Source of the DNA: Comamonadaceae bacterium OH2545_COT-014
GTDB taxonomy: Bacteria > Pseudomonadota > Gammaproteobacteria > Burkholderiales > Burkholderiaceae_C
Direction of reading: 5' to 3'
Length of the DNA stretch: 64,000 nt
NCBI GenBank assembly: GCA_003859965.1
Contig: RQYR01000009.1
Span: 45,352 to 109,351, forward strand
Under the pieces are notes generated by a model. That model worked only from the letters and a program-made list of their open reading frames with translations, did not search any database and was not told the origin of the DNA. Position numbers and translations under genes: made by a program. Below, in pieces: positions 16,591 through 26,592 of the stretch (its first letter is position 1; every line of letters starts with the position of its first letter).

Positions 16591-18018
16591 ATGCACTACC
16601 TCTCCACCCGTGGCGACGCCACCCCCCGCCAGTTTTGCGACATCCTGCTCGAAGGGCTGGCGCCCGATGGCGGCCTGTACCTGCCCGAGCGTTACCCGCA
16701 ATTGACGAGCGCCGAGCTGGCCCGCCTGCGCGGCGTGTACCGGCAGCAAGGCTATGCCGCGCTGGCGTTTGAGATCCTCAGCCTCTACATCGACGACATC
16801 CCCGCCGCCGATCTGCGCGCCATTTGCGACAAGACCTACACACAGCAGGTCTTCGGCACGCCCGAAATCACGCCGTTGAAGAAATTGAGCGGCGGCTTTT
16901 ATCTGGAGGCCCTCTCCAACGGCCCCACGCTGGCCTTCAAGGACATGGCCATGCAGCTGCTGGGCAACCTGTTCGAGTACGAGCTGGCCCGGCGCGGCCA
17001 GCAGCTCAACATCCTGGGCGCCACCAGCGGCGACACCGGCAGCGCCGCCGAATACGCCATGCGCGGCAAGCAAGGCATCCGCGTCTTCATGCTCAGCCCG
17101 CACGGGCGCATGAGCGCCTTCCAGCAGGCGCAGATGTTCAGCCTGCAAGACGCCAACATCCACAACATCGCCATCGAGGGCGTGTTCGACGACTGCCAGG
17201 ACATCGTCAAAGCCGTGAGCAATGATCTGGCCTTCAAGCGCCAGCACCAAATCGGCACCGTCAACTCCATCAACTGGGCGCGGCTGCTGGCGCAGGTGGT
17301 TTATTACTTCGCAGGCTGGTTCCAGGCCACGCAAGCCGATGACGAGCCCGTCGATTTCACCGTGCCCAGCGGCAACTTCGGCAACGTCTGCGCCGGCCAC
17401 GTGGCGCGCATGATGGGCCTGCCCATCGGGCAACTGGTGGTGGCCACCAACGAAAACGACGTGCTCGACGAATTCTTCCGCACCGGCCGTTACCGCGTGC
17501 GCGGCAGCGCCGACACGTTTGAGACCAGCAGCCCCAGCATGGACATCAGCAAGGCCAGCAACTTCGAGCGCTTCGTGGCCGACGTGTTGAACCGTGATGG
17601 CGCGCGCGTCAAAGCCCTGTTTGCCGACGCGCTGGCGCAAAAAGGTGAATTCAGCCTGCCCGCCGAACTGCAAGCCTGGCGCGATCGTGGGCAAGCCTGG
17701 GCCAGCGGCAAAAGCACCCATGCCGACCGCCTGAGCACGATTCGCAACGTGTACGAGCAGCACGGCGTGATGATCGACACCCACACCGCCGACGGCGTGA
17801 AAGTCGCGCGCCAGCACCAGCGCCCCAGCGTGCCCATGATCGTGCTGGAGACCGCCCTGCCCATCAAATTCGCCGCCACCATCCGCGAAGCCTTGGGCCG
17901 CGAGCCCGAGCGCCCGGCAGCTTTGGAAGGCATCGAAAACCTGCCGCGCCGCGTGCAGGTGCTGCCCGCTGATGTGGCGCAGGTCAAGGCGCTGATCGCC
18001 CGGCACTGCGCGGCCTGA
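16591..18018 (+). CDS. thrC: Threonine synthase
   Basis: PLP enzyme converting O-phosphohomoserine to L-threonine, 475 residues, a normal length. The N-terminus MHYLSTRGDATPRQFCDILLEGLAPDGGLYLPE is typical; the PLP lysine sits in NGPTLAFKDMAMQ; the phosphate loop ATSGDTGSAA follows, with PSGNFGNVCAGH later. The ATG at 16591 is chosen on this match; the frame extends to 16462 without coding character. Homoserine dehydrogenase (hom), which is often directly upstream of thrC in betaproteobacteria, is absent here: the upstream neighbour is the divergent gntP gene. rarA follows after 13 bases, probably co-transcribed. Confidence 0.97.
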   Translation: MHYLSTRGDATPRQFCDILLEGLAPDGGLYLPERYPQLTSAELARLRGVYRQQGYAALAFEILSLYIDDIPAADLRAICDKTYTQQVFGTPEITPLKKLSGGFYLEALSNGPTLAFKDMAMQLLGNLFEYELARRGQQLNILGATSGDTGSAAEYAMRGKQGIRVFMLSPHGRMSAFQQAQMFSLQDANIHNIAIEGVFDDCQDIVKAVSNDLAFKRQHQIGTVNSINWARLLAQVVYYFAGWFQATQADDEPVDFTVPSGNFGNVCAGHVARMMGLPIGQLVVATNENDVLDEFFRTGRYRVRGSADTFETSSPSMDISKASNFERFVADVLNRDGARVKALFADALAQKGEFSLPAELQAWRDRGQAWASGKSTHADRLSTIRNVYEQHGVMIDTHTADGVKVARQHQRPSVPMIVLETALPIKFAATIREALGREPERPAALEGIENLPRRVQVLPADVAQVKALIARHCAA

Positions 18019-18031
18019 AGGGGCGCGTGCC

Positions 18032-19429
18032 ATGCTGCCCAACCGCCCCGCTGCTTCGCCAGCCGCCCGCGCGGCGGGGGCGCCGCATGTGCCCCTGCCG
18101 GAGCGCCTGCGCCCGCGCACGCTGGGCGACGTGGTGGGCCAGCGCCACCTGCTGGGCGAGGGCATGCCGCTGCGCATCGCCTTTGAATCCGGCCAGCCGC
18201 ACAGCTGCATCCTGTGGGGGCCGCCCGGCACGGGCAAGACCACCATCGCCCGGCTGATGGCCGAGGCGTTTGACGCCCAGTTCATCACCATCAGCGCGGT
18301 GCTGGGCGGCGTCAAGGACATCCGCGACGCGGTGGAGCAGGCCGAAAAAGTCCGCGACAGCCTCACGCCGCAGGCCACCATCGTCTTTGTCGATGAAGTC
18401 CACCGCTTCAACAAGAGCCAGCAAGATGCCTTCTTGCCGCATGTGGAAAGCGGGCTGTTCACCTTCATCGGCGCCACCACCGAGAACCCTTCGTTCGAAG
18501 TCAACGCCGCCCTGCTTTCACGCGCGGCGGTGTACGTGCTGCAAGCCCTGACGGCGAACGAGCTGCGGCAGATCCTGCAGCGGGCGCAGGCGGGGCCGGC
18601 CACGCCGGTCATTGAAGACGAAGCCGCCGAGCGCCTCATCGCCTATGCCGACGGCGATGCCCGGCGCCTGCTGAACACACTGGAAACCCTGTTCGTCTCG
18701 GCCCGCGCCGAGCGGGTCGAGCGCATCACCGACGCCTGGCTGCTGCGCGTGCTGGGCGAGCGCCTGCGCCGCTACGACAAAGGCGGCGAGCAGTTCTACG
18801 ACACCATCAGCGCCCTGCACAAAAGCGTGCGCGGCTCCGACCCCGATGCCGCGCTGTACTGGCTGGTGCGCATGCTCGACGGCGGAGCCGACCCGCGCTA
18901 CATCGCCCGCCGCCTGATCCGCATGGCCAGCGAAGACATTGGCCTGGCCGACCCGCGCGCGCTGCGCCTGGCGCTGGACGCGGCCGAGGTCTACGAACGC
19001 CTGGGCAGCCCCGAGGGCGAACTGACCCTGGCCCAATGCGTGCTCTACCTGGCTGCCGCGCCCAAGAGCAACGCCGCCTACGTGGCCTACAAGCGCGCCC
19101 GCGCCTTCGTCCAGCAAGATGGCACCCGCCCCGTACCCCTGCACCTGCGCAACGCCCCCACGCGGCTGATGAAGCAGCTCGACTACGGCAAGGGTTACCG
19201 CTACGCGCACGATGAAGAGGGCGGCTTTGCCGCCGGCGAGAACTACCTGCCCGAGGGCATGGCCCCGCCCGGCTTCTACCAGCCCGTGCCGCGCGGGCTG
19301 GAAATCAAGATTGGCGACAAGCTGGCCGACTTGGCGCGCCGCAACGCCGAGGCGCGGGCGGCCCAGAAGGGGCACGACACGTCCCCCATCGACGGCGGGG
19401 CAGGGCAAGCGCCTTCGTCCGGTGGGTGA
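18032..19429 (+). CDS. rarA: Replication-associated recombination protein A (RarA/MgsA)
   Basis: A 465-residue AAA+ ATPase of the clamp-loader class that acts at stalled replication forks with SSB. The domains are clear: N-terminal LPERLRPRTLGDVVGQRHL, Walker A GPPGTGKTT, Walker B IVFVDEVHRFN, sensor 1 FIGATTENPSF, and the MgsA-type tetramerisation region with SVRGSDPDAALYWLVRML and EDIGLADPRAL. It ends with a variable tail. Start ATG 18032 lies 13 bases after thrC with AAGGGG upstream. In many proteobacteria lolA precedes rarA; here it is thrC. Confidence 0.96.
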   Translation: MLPNRPAASPAARAAGAPHVPLPERLRPRTLGDVVGQRHLLGEGMPLRIAFESGQPHSCILWGPPGTGKTTIARLMAEAFDAQFITISAVLGGVKDIRDAVEQAEKVRDSLTPQATIVFVDEVHRFNKSQQDAFLPHVESGLFTFIGATTENPSFEVNAALLSRAAVYVLQALTANELRQILQRAQAGPATPVIEDEAAERLIAYADGDARRLLNTLETLFVSARAERVERITDAWLLRVLGERLRRYDKGGEQFYDTISALHKSVRGSDPDAALYWLVRMLDGGADPRYIARRLIRMASEDIGLADPRALRLALDAAEVYERLGSPEGELTLAQCVLYLAAAPKSNAAYVAYKRARAFVQQDGTRPVPLHLRNAPTRLMKQLDYGKGYRYAHDEEGGFAAGENYLPEGMAPPGFYQPVPRGLEIKIGDKLADLARRNAEARAAQKGHDTSPIDGGAGQAPSSGG

Positions 19430-19508
19430 GCGGCCAGTCAAGGCTTTGGCAGGCGCGCCACGAGCTGGATTGGGCCTGGCCAGTGCCGTGCGCGCCCCGT
19501 CACATGAC

Positions 19509-19537
19509 AAACGCCCGGCATGGGAGCCGGGCGTTTT
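19509..19537. terminator. Bidirectional intrinsic terminator between rarA and the BOF gene
   Basis: ACGCCCGGC (19511-19519) pairs perfectly with GCCGGGCGT (19526-19534) around a 6-base loop, with T's after the right arm and A's before the left. It can serve rarA on the plus strand and the convergent BOF-family gene on the minus strand. Confidence 0.85.
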
Positions 19538-19574
19538 CATAGGCTGATGGGGCAGGCGCTGGGCCTGAGCCTGG

Positions 19575-19931
19575 TTAGGGCGCGATTCGCAAGGTATCCA
19601 CGTCGATTTCAGGCGACTCCATGAAATCCTTTTCCACTTCGCCGGAAATTTCCACCGCGGTCGTCGCGTTCACGGGCGTACCGGCGGGGAACAGGTGACT
19701 GTCGATCTCGACACGGATTTCGGACTTGCCGTCAGAGAAGATGTACTTGTCGCCCTTGATCTGGCGCACGATCTTGCCGCGCAACACCACGCGCTGATCG
19801 TCCACGGGGTTGTCCAGAATGGCTTTGACCGACGTGGCGGCAGGCTGCGCGCCGGGGCCGGTGAACTGGGCCAGGGCGGGCGTGGCCAGGGCGGCGGCGC
19901 TCAGGGCTAACAGGGCGGTGATTTTTTTCAT
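19575..19931 (-). CDS. BOF family (YgiW/YdeI-type OB-fold) periplasmic protein
   Basis: A 118-residue exported protein. The signal peptide MKKITALLALSAAALATPALA is followed by the bacterial OB-fold domain: TSVKAILDNPVDDQRVVLRGKI, DKYIFSDGKSEIRVEID, PVNATTAVEISGEVEKD and the closing strand EIDVDTLRI. Family members (YgiW, YdeI) are linked to periplasmic stress tolerance against peroxide, cadmium and cationic peptides; ligand binding is unproven. Monocistronic and convergent with rarA. Confidence 0.88.
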   Translation of the reverse strand: MKKITALLALSAAALATPALAQFTGPGAQPAATSVKAILDNPVDDQRVVLRGKIVRQIKGDKYIFSDGKSEIRVEIDSHLFPAGTPVNATTAVEISGEVEKDFMESPEIDVDTLRIAP

Positions 19932-20113
19932 GACGGGGACAAATGTGCAAAGTGAAAGAAGCAGGCCTTACTGACCCGTGGGCGCGGCTGCCGGGTCTGG
20001 AAAGAGGCGTTCCGTAAAACCCTTCCAGCCGTGCAGCCCCGCATGCTAAAGCGGGTGCTTAAATGAATCATGAATAGCCTTGGCCGTTTATGGCCTTGGC
20101 CTTTTGCCCGCCT

Positions 20114-20470
20114 TCAGCTCATGCGCACAGCCGTGCCCGTGACCGAGACGAGCATCATGCCGTTGGTTTCGCCCAGCACCTCGTAGTCGAAATCAATGCC
20201 CACGATGCCGTTGGCGCCCATCTGGCGGGCCGTGTCTTTCATGTCTTCCAGGGCGGCCTGGCGCGCGCCGGAGAGCGCGCGTTCATAACCGCCCGCCCGC
20301 CCGCCCACCACATCGCGCACGCTGGAGAACATGTCGCGGAAGATGTTGGCGCCAATCACGGCTTCGCCGTTGACCAGCCCCAGAAACTGCTCCACGCGCT
20401 TGCCGCCCTGGCCGTCGGGGGTCACGGTAGAGAGGAAAAAGTCGTCGGAAGATTTGTTGAACCAGCTCAT
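20114..20470 (-). CDS. YbjQ/UPF0145 family protein
   Basis: A 119-residue protein with the UPF0145 pattern: FFLSTVTPDGQ, GEAVIGANIFRDMFSSVRDVVGGRAGGYE, the helix LEDMKDTARQMGANGIVGIDFDYE, then MLVSVTGTAV. Members form pentamers of unknown function. I start it at 20470 (MSWFNKSS) because AGGAG lies 9 bases upstream; the longer ORF from 20494 lacks one. It is 33 bases downstream of metY on the same strand and probably shares its transcript. Confidence 0.88.
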   Translation of the reverse strand: MSWFNKSSDDFFLSTVTPDGQGGKRVEQFLGLVNGEAVIGANIFRDMFSSVRDVVGGRAGGYERALSGARQAALEDMKDTARQMGANGIVGIDFDYEVLGETNGMMLVSVTGTAVRMS

Positions 20471-20503
20471 GCCTTGCTCCTGTGGGGTGAACAAACGGGT
20501 GCA

Positions 20504-21802
20504 TTACACCCGGTCCAGCGCCTGCGCCAGGTCGGCCAGCAGGTCGTCGATGTGCTCGATGCCCACGCACAGGCGCACGGTTTCTTCCTTCACGCCGGTC
20601 TTGGCCAGCTCTTCGGGCGAGAGCTGGCGGTGCGTGGTGCTGGCCGGGTGGGTGGCCAGGGACTTAACGTCGCCGATGTTGACCAGGCGGGTGAACAGTT
20701 GCAGCGCGTCCAGAAAGCGCGCGCCGGCGGCGCGGGCGTCGTCGCTGCTGGCGGCCTTGACGCCAAAGGTGAGCAGGCCAGACGCCTGCCCGCCCATGTA
20801 GTGCTGCGCCAGCGCGTGCGCCTCGTGGCCGGGCAGGCCGGCGTAGCTGACCCAGGCCACCTTGGGGTGCTGTTGCAGGTATTCGGCCACGGCCTGGGTG
20901 TTGCTGCACACGCGGTCCATGCGCAGCGCCAGGGTTTCGATGCCTTGCAGGATCTGGAAGGCGTTGAAGGGCGAGAGGGCCGCGCCCATGTTGCGCAGCG
21001 GCACCACGCGCGCGCGGCCGATGTAGGCGGCCGGGCCCAGCGCCTCGGTGTAGACGACGCCGTGGTAGCTCACGTCCGGCTCGTTCAGGCGCGGAAAGCG
21101 CGCCTTGTGCTCGGCCCAGGGAAAGCGGCCGCTGTCCACGATGGCGCCGCCCAGCGTGGTGCCGTGGCCGCCCATGTACTTGGTGAGCGAATGCACGACG
21201 ATGTCGGCGCCGTGCTCGATGGGGCGCAGCAGGTAGGGCGTGGCCACGGTGTTGTCCACGATCAGCGGCACGCCGTGCGCGTGCGCCACGGCGGCCACGC
21301 TGGCGATGTCGGTCACGTTGCCTGCGGGGTTGCCGATGGTTTCGACGAATACGGCTTTGGTGCGCGCGTCGATCAGCGCGGCGAAGGAGGCCGGATCGCG
21401 GTGGTCGGCGAAGCGGGTGGTAATGCCCAGCTGGGGCAGCGTGTGGGCGAACAGGTTGTAGGTGCCGCCGTACAGCGCGGTGGCGCTGACGATGTTGTCG
21501 CCCGCTTCCGCGATGGTCTGGATGGCGTAGGTGATGGCCGCCTGGCCCGAGGCCAGCGCCAGCGCGCCAATGCCGCCTTCCAGCGCCGCCACGCGCTTTT
21601 CCAGCACGTCGCAGGTGGGGTTCATGATGCGGCTGTAGATGTTGCCCGGCACCTTCAGGTCGAACAGGTCGGCGCCGTGCTGTGCGCTGTCGAAGGCGTA
21701 GGCCACCGTCTGGTAAATGGGCACGGCCACCGACTTGGTGGTCGGCTCGGGGCTGTAGCCGGTGTGCACCGCACGGGTTTCAAACTTCCATTGCTCGGAC
21801 AT
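20504..21802 (-). CDS. metY: O-acetylhomoserine sulfhydrylase (MetY type)
   Basis: PLP enzyme of the Cys/Met metabolism family, 432 residues, making homocysteine from O-acetylhomoserine and sulfide. Key elements: [25 protein letters not shown], the YSRIMNPT cofactor contact, [11 protein letters not shown], and the PLP lysine in [12 protein letters not shown]. The late [14 protein letters not shown] and [17 protein letters not shown] segments are typical of the sulfhydrylase clade, not of cystathionine synthases. AGGAG lies just upstream of the ATG at 21802. Direct sulfhydrylation of homoserine esters is the usual methionine route in this group of bacteria. Confidence 0.95.
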   Translation of the reverse strand: MSEQWKFETRAVHTGYSPEPTTKSVAVPIYQTVAYAFDSAQHGADLFDLKVPGNIYSRIMNPTCDVLEKRVAALEGGIGALALASGQAAITYAIQTIAEAGDNIVSATALYGGTYNLFAHTLPQLGITTRFADHRDPASFAALIDARTKAVFVETIGNPAGNVTDIASVAAVAHAHGVPLIVDNTVATPYLLRPIEHGADIVVHSLTKYMGGHGTTLGGAIVDSGRFPWAEHKARFPRLNEPDVSYHGVVYTEALGPAAYIGRARVVPLRNMGAALSPFNAFQILQGIETLALRMDRVCSNTQAVAEYLQQHPKVAWVSYAGLPGHEAHALAQHYMGGQASGLLTFGVKAASSDDARAAGARFLDALQLFTRLVNIGDVKSLATHPASTTHRQLSPEELAKTGVKEETVRLCVGIEHIDDLLADLAQALDRV

Positions 21803-21848
21803 GCGCGCGCTCCTTTTCAGTGACTGGTTTGCTATTGAATTAGTAGCT

Positions 21849-21875
21849 GCTTGCGCTTGATGGATAAGCGCAAGC
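21849..21875. repeat. Perfect 10-bp hairpin, possible terminator
   Basis: GCTTGCGCTT and AAGCGCAAGC are exact reverse complements around GATGGAT. On the plus strand it is followed by GTTGTTTTT. On the minus strand, where the upstream gene would need a terminator, no T tract follows, so its terminator role is uncertain. Confidence 0.6.
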
Positions 21876-21929
21876 GTTGTTTTTCATAAAAAAAGAGGGG
21901 CCTGCCCACCGGCCTTGCCCCCACCCCAA

Positions 21930-21950
21930 CCCTCCCCCGGCGGGGGAGGG
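21930..21950. repeat. CCCTCCCCC-GGC-GGGGGAGGG palindrome (dispersed element)
   Basis: Perfect 9-bp arms with a 3-base loop, flanked on the left by TTGCCCCCACCCCAA. Read on the minus strand, the 38-base unit nearly matches the segment embedded in the lpdA coding sequence at 33795-33832. Confidence 0.85.
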
Positions 21951-22138
21951 AAAAAGCCAGCCCCGCCTTGCCCCAATCTTCCCCCGGCAGGGGAAGGAAA
22001 TGCCCGCAGGGCTGCGCAGCAAGCCCCCAAAAAGGCCGCGGAGCAGGCCATTCGGGAAACGCCGTGGCCGGGGTCCCCCCGGCCGCCAGCGTTGTCCCCC
22101 TGGGGGGATGACGGCCGCAGGCCGGCTCAGGGGGGATG

Positions 22139-23233
22139 TCATTTCAAGGCCATGTTGTTCAACTTGTCCAGCCGCTCGGGCCAGCTGCCCTGCTGCGCGC
22201 TTTGCAGCAGGATGCGCGTCCAGGCCACCCAGGCTTCCCAGGCCACGCGCTTGTCCCATGAATTGCCCCAGGCGCAGAAGGCGGCCAACGCGCCCTCGGC
22301 GGCCTGGGCCGCGTCTTGCGCGCGGCCGGCAGACAGGTACAGCTGGGCCAGCACCATGCGCGGCTCGCCCACCCAGGGGTTGTGGCGCACGGCCTGCTCC
22401 AGCACGGCGGTGGCCACGTCCACGTCCACCAGCGGCATGTCCTGCTGGATGACGGACCAGTACAGCGCGGCGCAGGCCGCGTCGTCCGCCGCGCTCAGCG
22501 CCTGGGTGCAGCCGCCGAACACGGGGGGCATGGGCAGCAGGGTCTTCAGCGCGGGGTGCTGCAAGGCCAGGCCCAGCTGGTTGATCTGGTGCAACATGCG
22601 GCCCGAGGGACGCAGCGGCCCCGGCCACAGCGAGGCGGCCCAGTGCGCCGCCTGCGTGCGGTGGTTGTTGGGCGCGGGAAAGCAGGAGTACACGTCGTCC
22701 TGCCAGCTCGACCACTGCTCAATGGTGTCGGCCATGCTGACGACGAGAAAGGCCGCCACGGTGCGCGGGGCCAGCAACACCTGGCCGCCGTCGTTGCGCG
22801 CCACGGGCATGCTGCCGTCGGCCTCGATCTGCCCGGCCAGCGCCTTGCGCACGAACTCGCGGCGCGAGGCGGTGCAGAACTGGTAGACCAGCTCCTCCGC
22901 CTCGTGGCCGATCAGCGCCTGCAAGCGCTCGCGCTCGGTGCTGGCGTCGAACTTCACCAGATCGACGAAGGCGTTGCCATACACGCTGTGCAGCAGGCCC
23001 AGCAGGCGCACCTCGCGTGGCTGGCCCCACAGCGCCAGCGAGCGCGCCACGCCCACCAGGTGGTGGCGGAAGGTGCCGGCCTTGTGCCAGTCCTCGCCTA
23101 CGCCGCGCGCCAGCACCAGCGGCAGCACGGGGGCCAGGTCGGGGTCTTGCGCCAGCCATTCTTCGTTGAGCAGGGTCTGGGCGCGGGTGAACAGGGCGGC
23201 CTCCAATGGCAGGGCAGGCAAGGGCAGGGTCAT
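22139..23233 (-). CDS. DUF6817-like protein with C-terminal TPR-like region
   Basis: A 364-residue cytoplasmic protein. Residues about 55-135 contain [31 protein letters not shown] and [12 protein letters not shown], a His-rich helical pattern that I associate with the DUF6817 domain, possibly a divergent HD-type fold. The last 150 residues are helical with a TPR flavour ([38 protein letters not shown]). No function is known. The ATG at 23233 has CGGAGA upstream. It is transcribed alone; the 3' side is the repeat-rich gap before metY. Confidence 0.65.
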   Translation of the reverse strand: MTLPLPALPLEAALFTRAQTLLNEEWLAQDPDLAPVLPLVLARGVGEDWHKAGTFRHHLVGVARSLALWGQPREVRLLGLLHSVYGNAFVDLVKFDASTERERLQALIGHEAEELVYQFCTASRREFVRKALAGQIEADGSMPVARNDGGQVLLAPRTVAAFLVVSMADTIEQWSSWQDDVYSCFPAPNNHRTQAAHWAASLWPGPLRPSGRMLHQINQLGLALQHPALKTLLPMPPVFGGCTQALSAADDAACAALYWSVIQQDMPLVDVDVATAVLEQAVRHNPWVGEPRMVLAQLYLSAGRAQDAAQAAEGALAAFCAWGNSWDKRVAWEAWVAWTRILLQSAQQGSWPERLDKLNNMALK

Positions 23234-23426
23234 CAGAAATATCTCCGCAGGGCGTGGGTCAAAGGGGCGTGCATCGTACCGGCACGGCCTCCGGGGGCAT
23301 CGCGAAGCTTGCTACAGTCGCGGCACCCGGCGCATTCTGCGCGGCGCATCAGCCGCCGCCAACAACAGTTTTGTGCTGTTCTTATTCCACCGCCCATCTA
23401 AGGCAAAGACGACAAAGGCATCCCAC

Positions 23427-23702
23427 ATGGCACGCATGGTTCACTGCATCAAGCTCGGCAAGGAAGCCGAAGGACTGGACTTTCCCCCCTATCCCGGCGA
23501 GCTGGGCAAGCGCATCTGGGAAAGTGTCAGCAAGGAGGCATGGCAGCAGTGGATTCGCCACCAAACCATGCTGGTGAACGAAAACCGCCTGAACCTGGCC
23601 GACCAGCGTGCGCGCGAGTACCTCAAGCGCCAGATGGAAGCCCATTTCTTCGGCGCCGGCGCCGAGCAAGCCGCCGGCTACGTGCCCCCTGGCCAGGCCT
23701 GA
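23427..23702 (+). CDS. yggX: Fe(2+)-trafficking / oxidative damage protection protein YggX
   Basis: A 91-residue protein with the whole YggX pattern: [27 protein letters not shown], then [18 protein letters not shown], and a C-terminal helix ending in the E-x-x-F-F region. It protects iron-sulfur clusters and participates in iron handling. The conserved Cys (MVHC) is present. The start is the ATG at 23427; the frame is open far upstream but without coding character. It often sits beside mutY, which is not present here. Confidence 0.96.
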   Translation: MARMVHCIKLGKEAEGLDFPPYPGELGKRIWESVSKEAWQQWIRHQTMLVNENRLNLADQRAREYLKRQMEAHFFGAGAEQAAGYVPPGQA

Positions 23703-23853
23703 GCCAACCCCACAGGCCGCCATACGGCCATACCCGGCGCTACAAAGAAAAGGCGCTAAGGTATATGGTTGTAGGGTGTTTTGCTATCGTTTTTAATTGT
23801 GGGTGCGCTGCCACCGATGTCTGTGCAAAACAGCCTTGCGTGGGGGCAGAGGT

Positions 23854-24912
23854 TCAGCCGGGCACGGTCACGGGCTCCGGCTCCAGCCGGATGCCGAAGC
23901 GCTCATACACGCTGGTCTGGATGGCCTTGGCCAGGGTCATCACCTCGCCGCCGGTGGCGGGCTGATCGGGGACGCCGCAGTTGACCAGCACCAGCGCCTG
24001 CCGTTCATACACTCCCGCATTGCCCAGACGCTTGCCTTTCCAGCCGCAGGCGTCAATGAGCCAGCCAGCGGCCAGCTTCACGCTGCCGTCGGGCATGGGG
24101 TAGTGCACCACCTTGGGGTCACGGCCGATGATGTCGGCGCACTGCTCGGCGGACACCGTGGGGTTTTTGAAAAAGCTGCCCGCGTTGCCGATGACGGCGG
24201 GGTCGGGCAGCTTGGCGCGGCGCGTTTGCACGACCCAGGCAAAAATCTGCCGGGGCGTGGGCGCGCTCACGCCTTCTTGCTGCATGCGGCGCTGCAGGTC
24301 CAGGTAGCCCAGCTCAGGCTTCCATTGCCTGGGCAGGGCAAAGCGCACGCGCAGGATGAGGGCGCGGCCGGCCAGGCCCAGGCCGCCGGGCTCGGCCGGG
24401 GTGTGCTTGAACACCGAGTCGCGGTAGCCAAAACCGCACTGGGCGGCGTTCAGCGTGAAGACCTGGCCGGTGCGCAGATCCATCGCGTCCAACTCGTGAA
24501 AGCGGTCTTGCAGCTCCACGCCGTAGGCGCCAATGTTCTGTACCGGCGCGGCGCCCACGGTGCCGGGAATCAGCGCCATGTTCTCCAGGCCGGGCAGGCC
24601 TTGCGCCAGCGTCCACTGCACGAACTGGTGCCAGTTCTCGCCCGCGCCGGCCTCGACGATGTGGTGGCGCGCGGCGCCCGGCAGCACGCGGCGGCCGGGG
24701 ATTTCCACCTTCAGCACCACGGCCTTTACGTCGCCCGTCAGCACGATGTTGCTGCCGCCGCCCAGCACGAACTTGGGCAGGGCGGCCAGCGCCGGGTGGG
24801 CCAGCGCGGCGCGTGCATCGTCTTCGCTGCGCACGCGCACCAGCGTGCCGGCGCGCGCGGCAATGCCGAAGCTGTTGAGGGCTTGCAGGGAAACGTTGCG
24901 CTCAATGAACAT
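23854..24912 (-). CDS. murB: UDP-N-acetylenolpyruvoylglucosamine reductase
   Basis: FAD enzyme that reduces UDP-GlcNAc-enolpyruvate to UDP-MurNAc in peptidoglycan synthesis. The 352-residue type I enzyme shows [16 protein letters not shown], the FAD-binding [34 protein letters not shown] and the catalytic [11 protein letters not shown] (Ser proton donor) plus the late C-terminal E. The start at 24912 (MFIERNVSL) matches the family; an in-frame upstream ATG at 24966 would overlap the divergent yajQ coding region. The intergenic space to yajQ is only 44 bases and must contain both promoters. Confidence 0.96.
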   Translation of the reverse strand: MFIERNVSLQALNSFGIAARAGTLVRVRSEDDARAALAHPALAALPKFVLGGGSNIVLTGDVKAVVLKVEIPGRRVLPGAARHHIVEAGAGENWHQFVQWTLAQGLPGLENMALIPGTVGAAPVQNIGAYGVELQDRFHELDAMDLRTGQVFTLNAAQCGFGYRDSVFKHTPAEPGGLGLAGRALILRVRFALPRQWKPELGYLDLQRRMQQEGVSAPTPRQIFAWVVQTRRAKLPDPAVIGNAGSFFKNPTVSAEQCADIIGRDPKVVHYPMPDGSVKLAAGWLIDACGWKGKRLGNAGVYERQALVLVNCGVPDQPATGGEVMTLAKAIQTSVYERFGIRLEPEPVTVPG

Positions 24913-24956
24913 GGGAGAATTGTCGCACCCGGATTTTTGTGACAGGAAAGAAACCC

Positions 24957-25442
24957 ATGCCTTCATTCGACACGGTTTGCGACCCCGACATGGTGGAAGT
25001 GAGAAACGCGGTGGAAAACGCCGCCAAGGAAATTGGCACGCGCTTCGACTTCAAGGGCACCAGCGCCGCCATCGAGCTGAAAGACAAGGAGATCACCCTG
25101 TTGGGCGACGCGGAGTTTCAGCTCCAGCAGGTGGAAGACATCCTGCGCAACAAGCTGACCAAGCGCAATGTGGACGTGCGTTTTCTGGACAAGGGCGCCG
25201 TGCAGAAGGTGGGCGGCGACAAAGTCAAACAGGTTGTCAAGGTGCGCAGCGGCATCGCCACCGAAGACGGCAAGAAGATCCAGAAGCTCATCAAGGACAG
25301 CAAGCTCAAGGTGCAAGCCGCCATTCAGGGCGATGCCGTGCGCGTGACCGGCGCCAAGAAGGACGACTTGCAGGCCGTGATGGCCTTGCTGCGCAAGGAC
25401 ATGGCCGAGCTGCCGCTGTCGTTCAACAACTTCAGGGACTGA
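24957..25442 (+). CDS. yajQ: YajQ family nucleotide-binding protein
   Basis: A 161-residue protein of two ferredoxin-like folds. The full family pattern is visible: [94 protein letters not shown] and the terminal PLSFNNFRD. Members bind cyclic di-GMP in Xanthomonas (effector for transcription factors) and nucleotides or tRNA in others. AGGA precedes the ATG at 24957; the GTG at 24939 is less likely. The gene is followed after 41 bases by an aspartic protease-like gene. Confidence 0.95.
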   Translation: MPSFDTVCDPDMVEVRNAVENAAKEIGTRFDFKGTSAAIELKDKEITLLGDAEFQLQQVEDILRNKLTKRNVDVRFLDKGAVQKVGGDKVKQVVKVRSGIATEDGKKIQKLIKDSKLKVQAAIQGDAVRVTGAKKDDLQAVMALLRKDMAELPLSFNNFRD

Positions 25443-25483
25443 GGGCGCGGCGCGCCTGCCGATAGTCCATCCTCCTTGTTCCC

Positions 25484-26134
25484 ATGCGCCGCACGCCCCT
25501 GCTTTTTTCTGCCGTCGCCGGGCTGCTGCTGCCGGCGGGCCTGGCGCTGGCGCAGCAGGTGTCGCTGCAGGGCATGCTGGGTAGCAAGGCCTTGCTGGTG
25601 ATCGACGGCGGCAGGCCGCGTGCGCTGGCGCCGGGCGAGGCAGCGCAGGGTGTCAAGGTGATCGCCACCACGGGCGATACCGCCGTGGTGCAAACGGCGG
25701 GCCAGCGTTTCACCCTGCGCGTGGGCGAAACCCCTGTCAACCTGGGCGGGCCGGGCACGCCGGGCCACGGCCGGCGCATCGTGCTCACGGCCGATAGCCG
25801 GGGCCACTTTGTCACGCAGGGCAGCATCAACAACCGGCCCGTGCAGTTCATGGTGGACACGGGCGCCACCACCGTGGCGCTGGGCCAGGCCGAAGCAGAC
25901 CGCCTGGGGCTGGATTACAAGCGCGGCCGCCCCGTCATGATGCACACCGCCAATGGCGCCACGCGCGGCTGGCTGCTGAAGGTGCAGGCACTGCGCGTGG
26001 GCGACGTGACCGCGCACGATGTGGACACCGTGGTGGTTCCTCTGCCCATGCCCGCCGCGCTGCTGGGCAACAGCTTTCTCAACCAGTTCAACATGCGGCG
26101 CGAAGGCAGCCTGATGACGCTGGAGCGGCGCTGA
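25484..26134 (+). CDS. Retropepsin-like aspartic protease, exported (TIGR02281-like)
   Basis: A 216-residue protein with a signal peptide (MRRTPLLFSAVAGLLLPAGLALA), an N-terminal beta-rich domain of about 75 residues (SLQGMLGSKALLVIDGG...), and a C-terminal retropepsin-like domain. The catalytic motif is FMVDTGATTVALG, with the family flap HTANGATRG and late LLGNSFLNQF. Family members act as a single-domain dimer in the periplasm; the substrate is unknown. It is probably co-transcribed with yajQ. Confidence 0.88.
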   Translation: MRRTPLLFSAVAGLLLPAGLALAQQVSLQGMLGSKALLVIDGGRPRALAPGEAAQGVKVIATTGDTAVVQTAGQRFTLRVGETPVNLGGPGTPGHGRRIVLTADSRGHFVTQGSINNRPVQFMVDTGATTVALGQAEADRLGLDYKRGRPVMMHTANGATRGWLLKVQALRVGDVTAHDVDTVVVPLPMPAALLGNSFLNQFNMRREGSLMTLERR

Positions 26135-26232
26135 AGATTTTCAGGCCTGCTTTCCGGTATGCCCCATGGGGGAGAAAGCGTGGCGCGCAGGTGCTGGTGC
26201 TTGGGGCGTAAATACCGCTTTCAGGGTTGCCT

Positions 26233-26592
26233 TCAACCCGCCTGCGCTGCCGTCGCCACGATTTCAATGCGCCAGCGCGGGTCGGCCAGCGCGGCCTGCA
26301 CGGTGGCGCGCGGCGGGGCATGGCCGGGCGCCACCCAGCCGTCCCACACCTCGTTCATGGCGGTGATGTCAGCGATGTCGGCCAGGTAGATCTGCACGCG
26401 CAGCAGGCGCGTCTTGTCGCTGCCGCAGGCGGCCAGGTGCGCGTCGATCTGCGCCAGCACGTCAGCCGTTTGGCCCCGGATGTCGGTGGCGCCGCTTTCG
26501 GGCACCATGCCGGCCAGATACACCACGCCATTGAACACCGCTGCTTCCGAAAGGCGCGCGCCCACGCCGTGGCGGGCAATGGTCTGACTCAT
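26233..26592 (-). CDS. RidA family protein
   Basis: A 119-residue member of the YjgF/YER057c/UK114 family. RidA proteins deaminate reactive enamine/imine intermediates from PLP enzymes. Visible: [58 protein letters not shown], then [10 protein letters not shown] with the substrate-binding Arg, and IEIVATA with the conserved Glu. The sequence resembles the RidA4-7 type groups (with WxGW and WRIE segments) more than archetypal RidA, so imine deaminase activity is not certain. The start overlaps the plsY stop by ATGA, so the two are coupled. Confidence 0.88.
   Translation of the reverse strand: MSQTIARHGVGARLSEAAVFNGVVYLAGMVPESGATDIRGQTADVLAQIDAHLAACGSDKTRLLRVQIYLADIADITAMNEVWDGWVAPGHAPPRATVQAALADPRWRIEIVATAAQAG

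Larger units (their letters stand above)
21803..22138. other. 336-base repeat-filled intergenic region
   Basis: No gene. It holds several repeats in series: the 17-bp element GCTATTGAATTAGTAGC (21831-21847), a perfect 10-bp hairpin (21849-21858 with 21866-21875, loop 7) followed by a T-rich stretch, and the CCCTCCCCC-GGC-GGGGGAGGG palindrome (21930-21950) with a degenerate second copy near 21972. Toward the end is a GTCCCCCTGGGGGGATGA / CTCAGGGGGGATGTCA repeat. It separates metY from the DUF6817-like gene, both on the minus strand. Confidence 0.75.
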
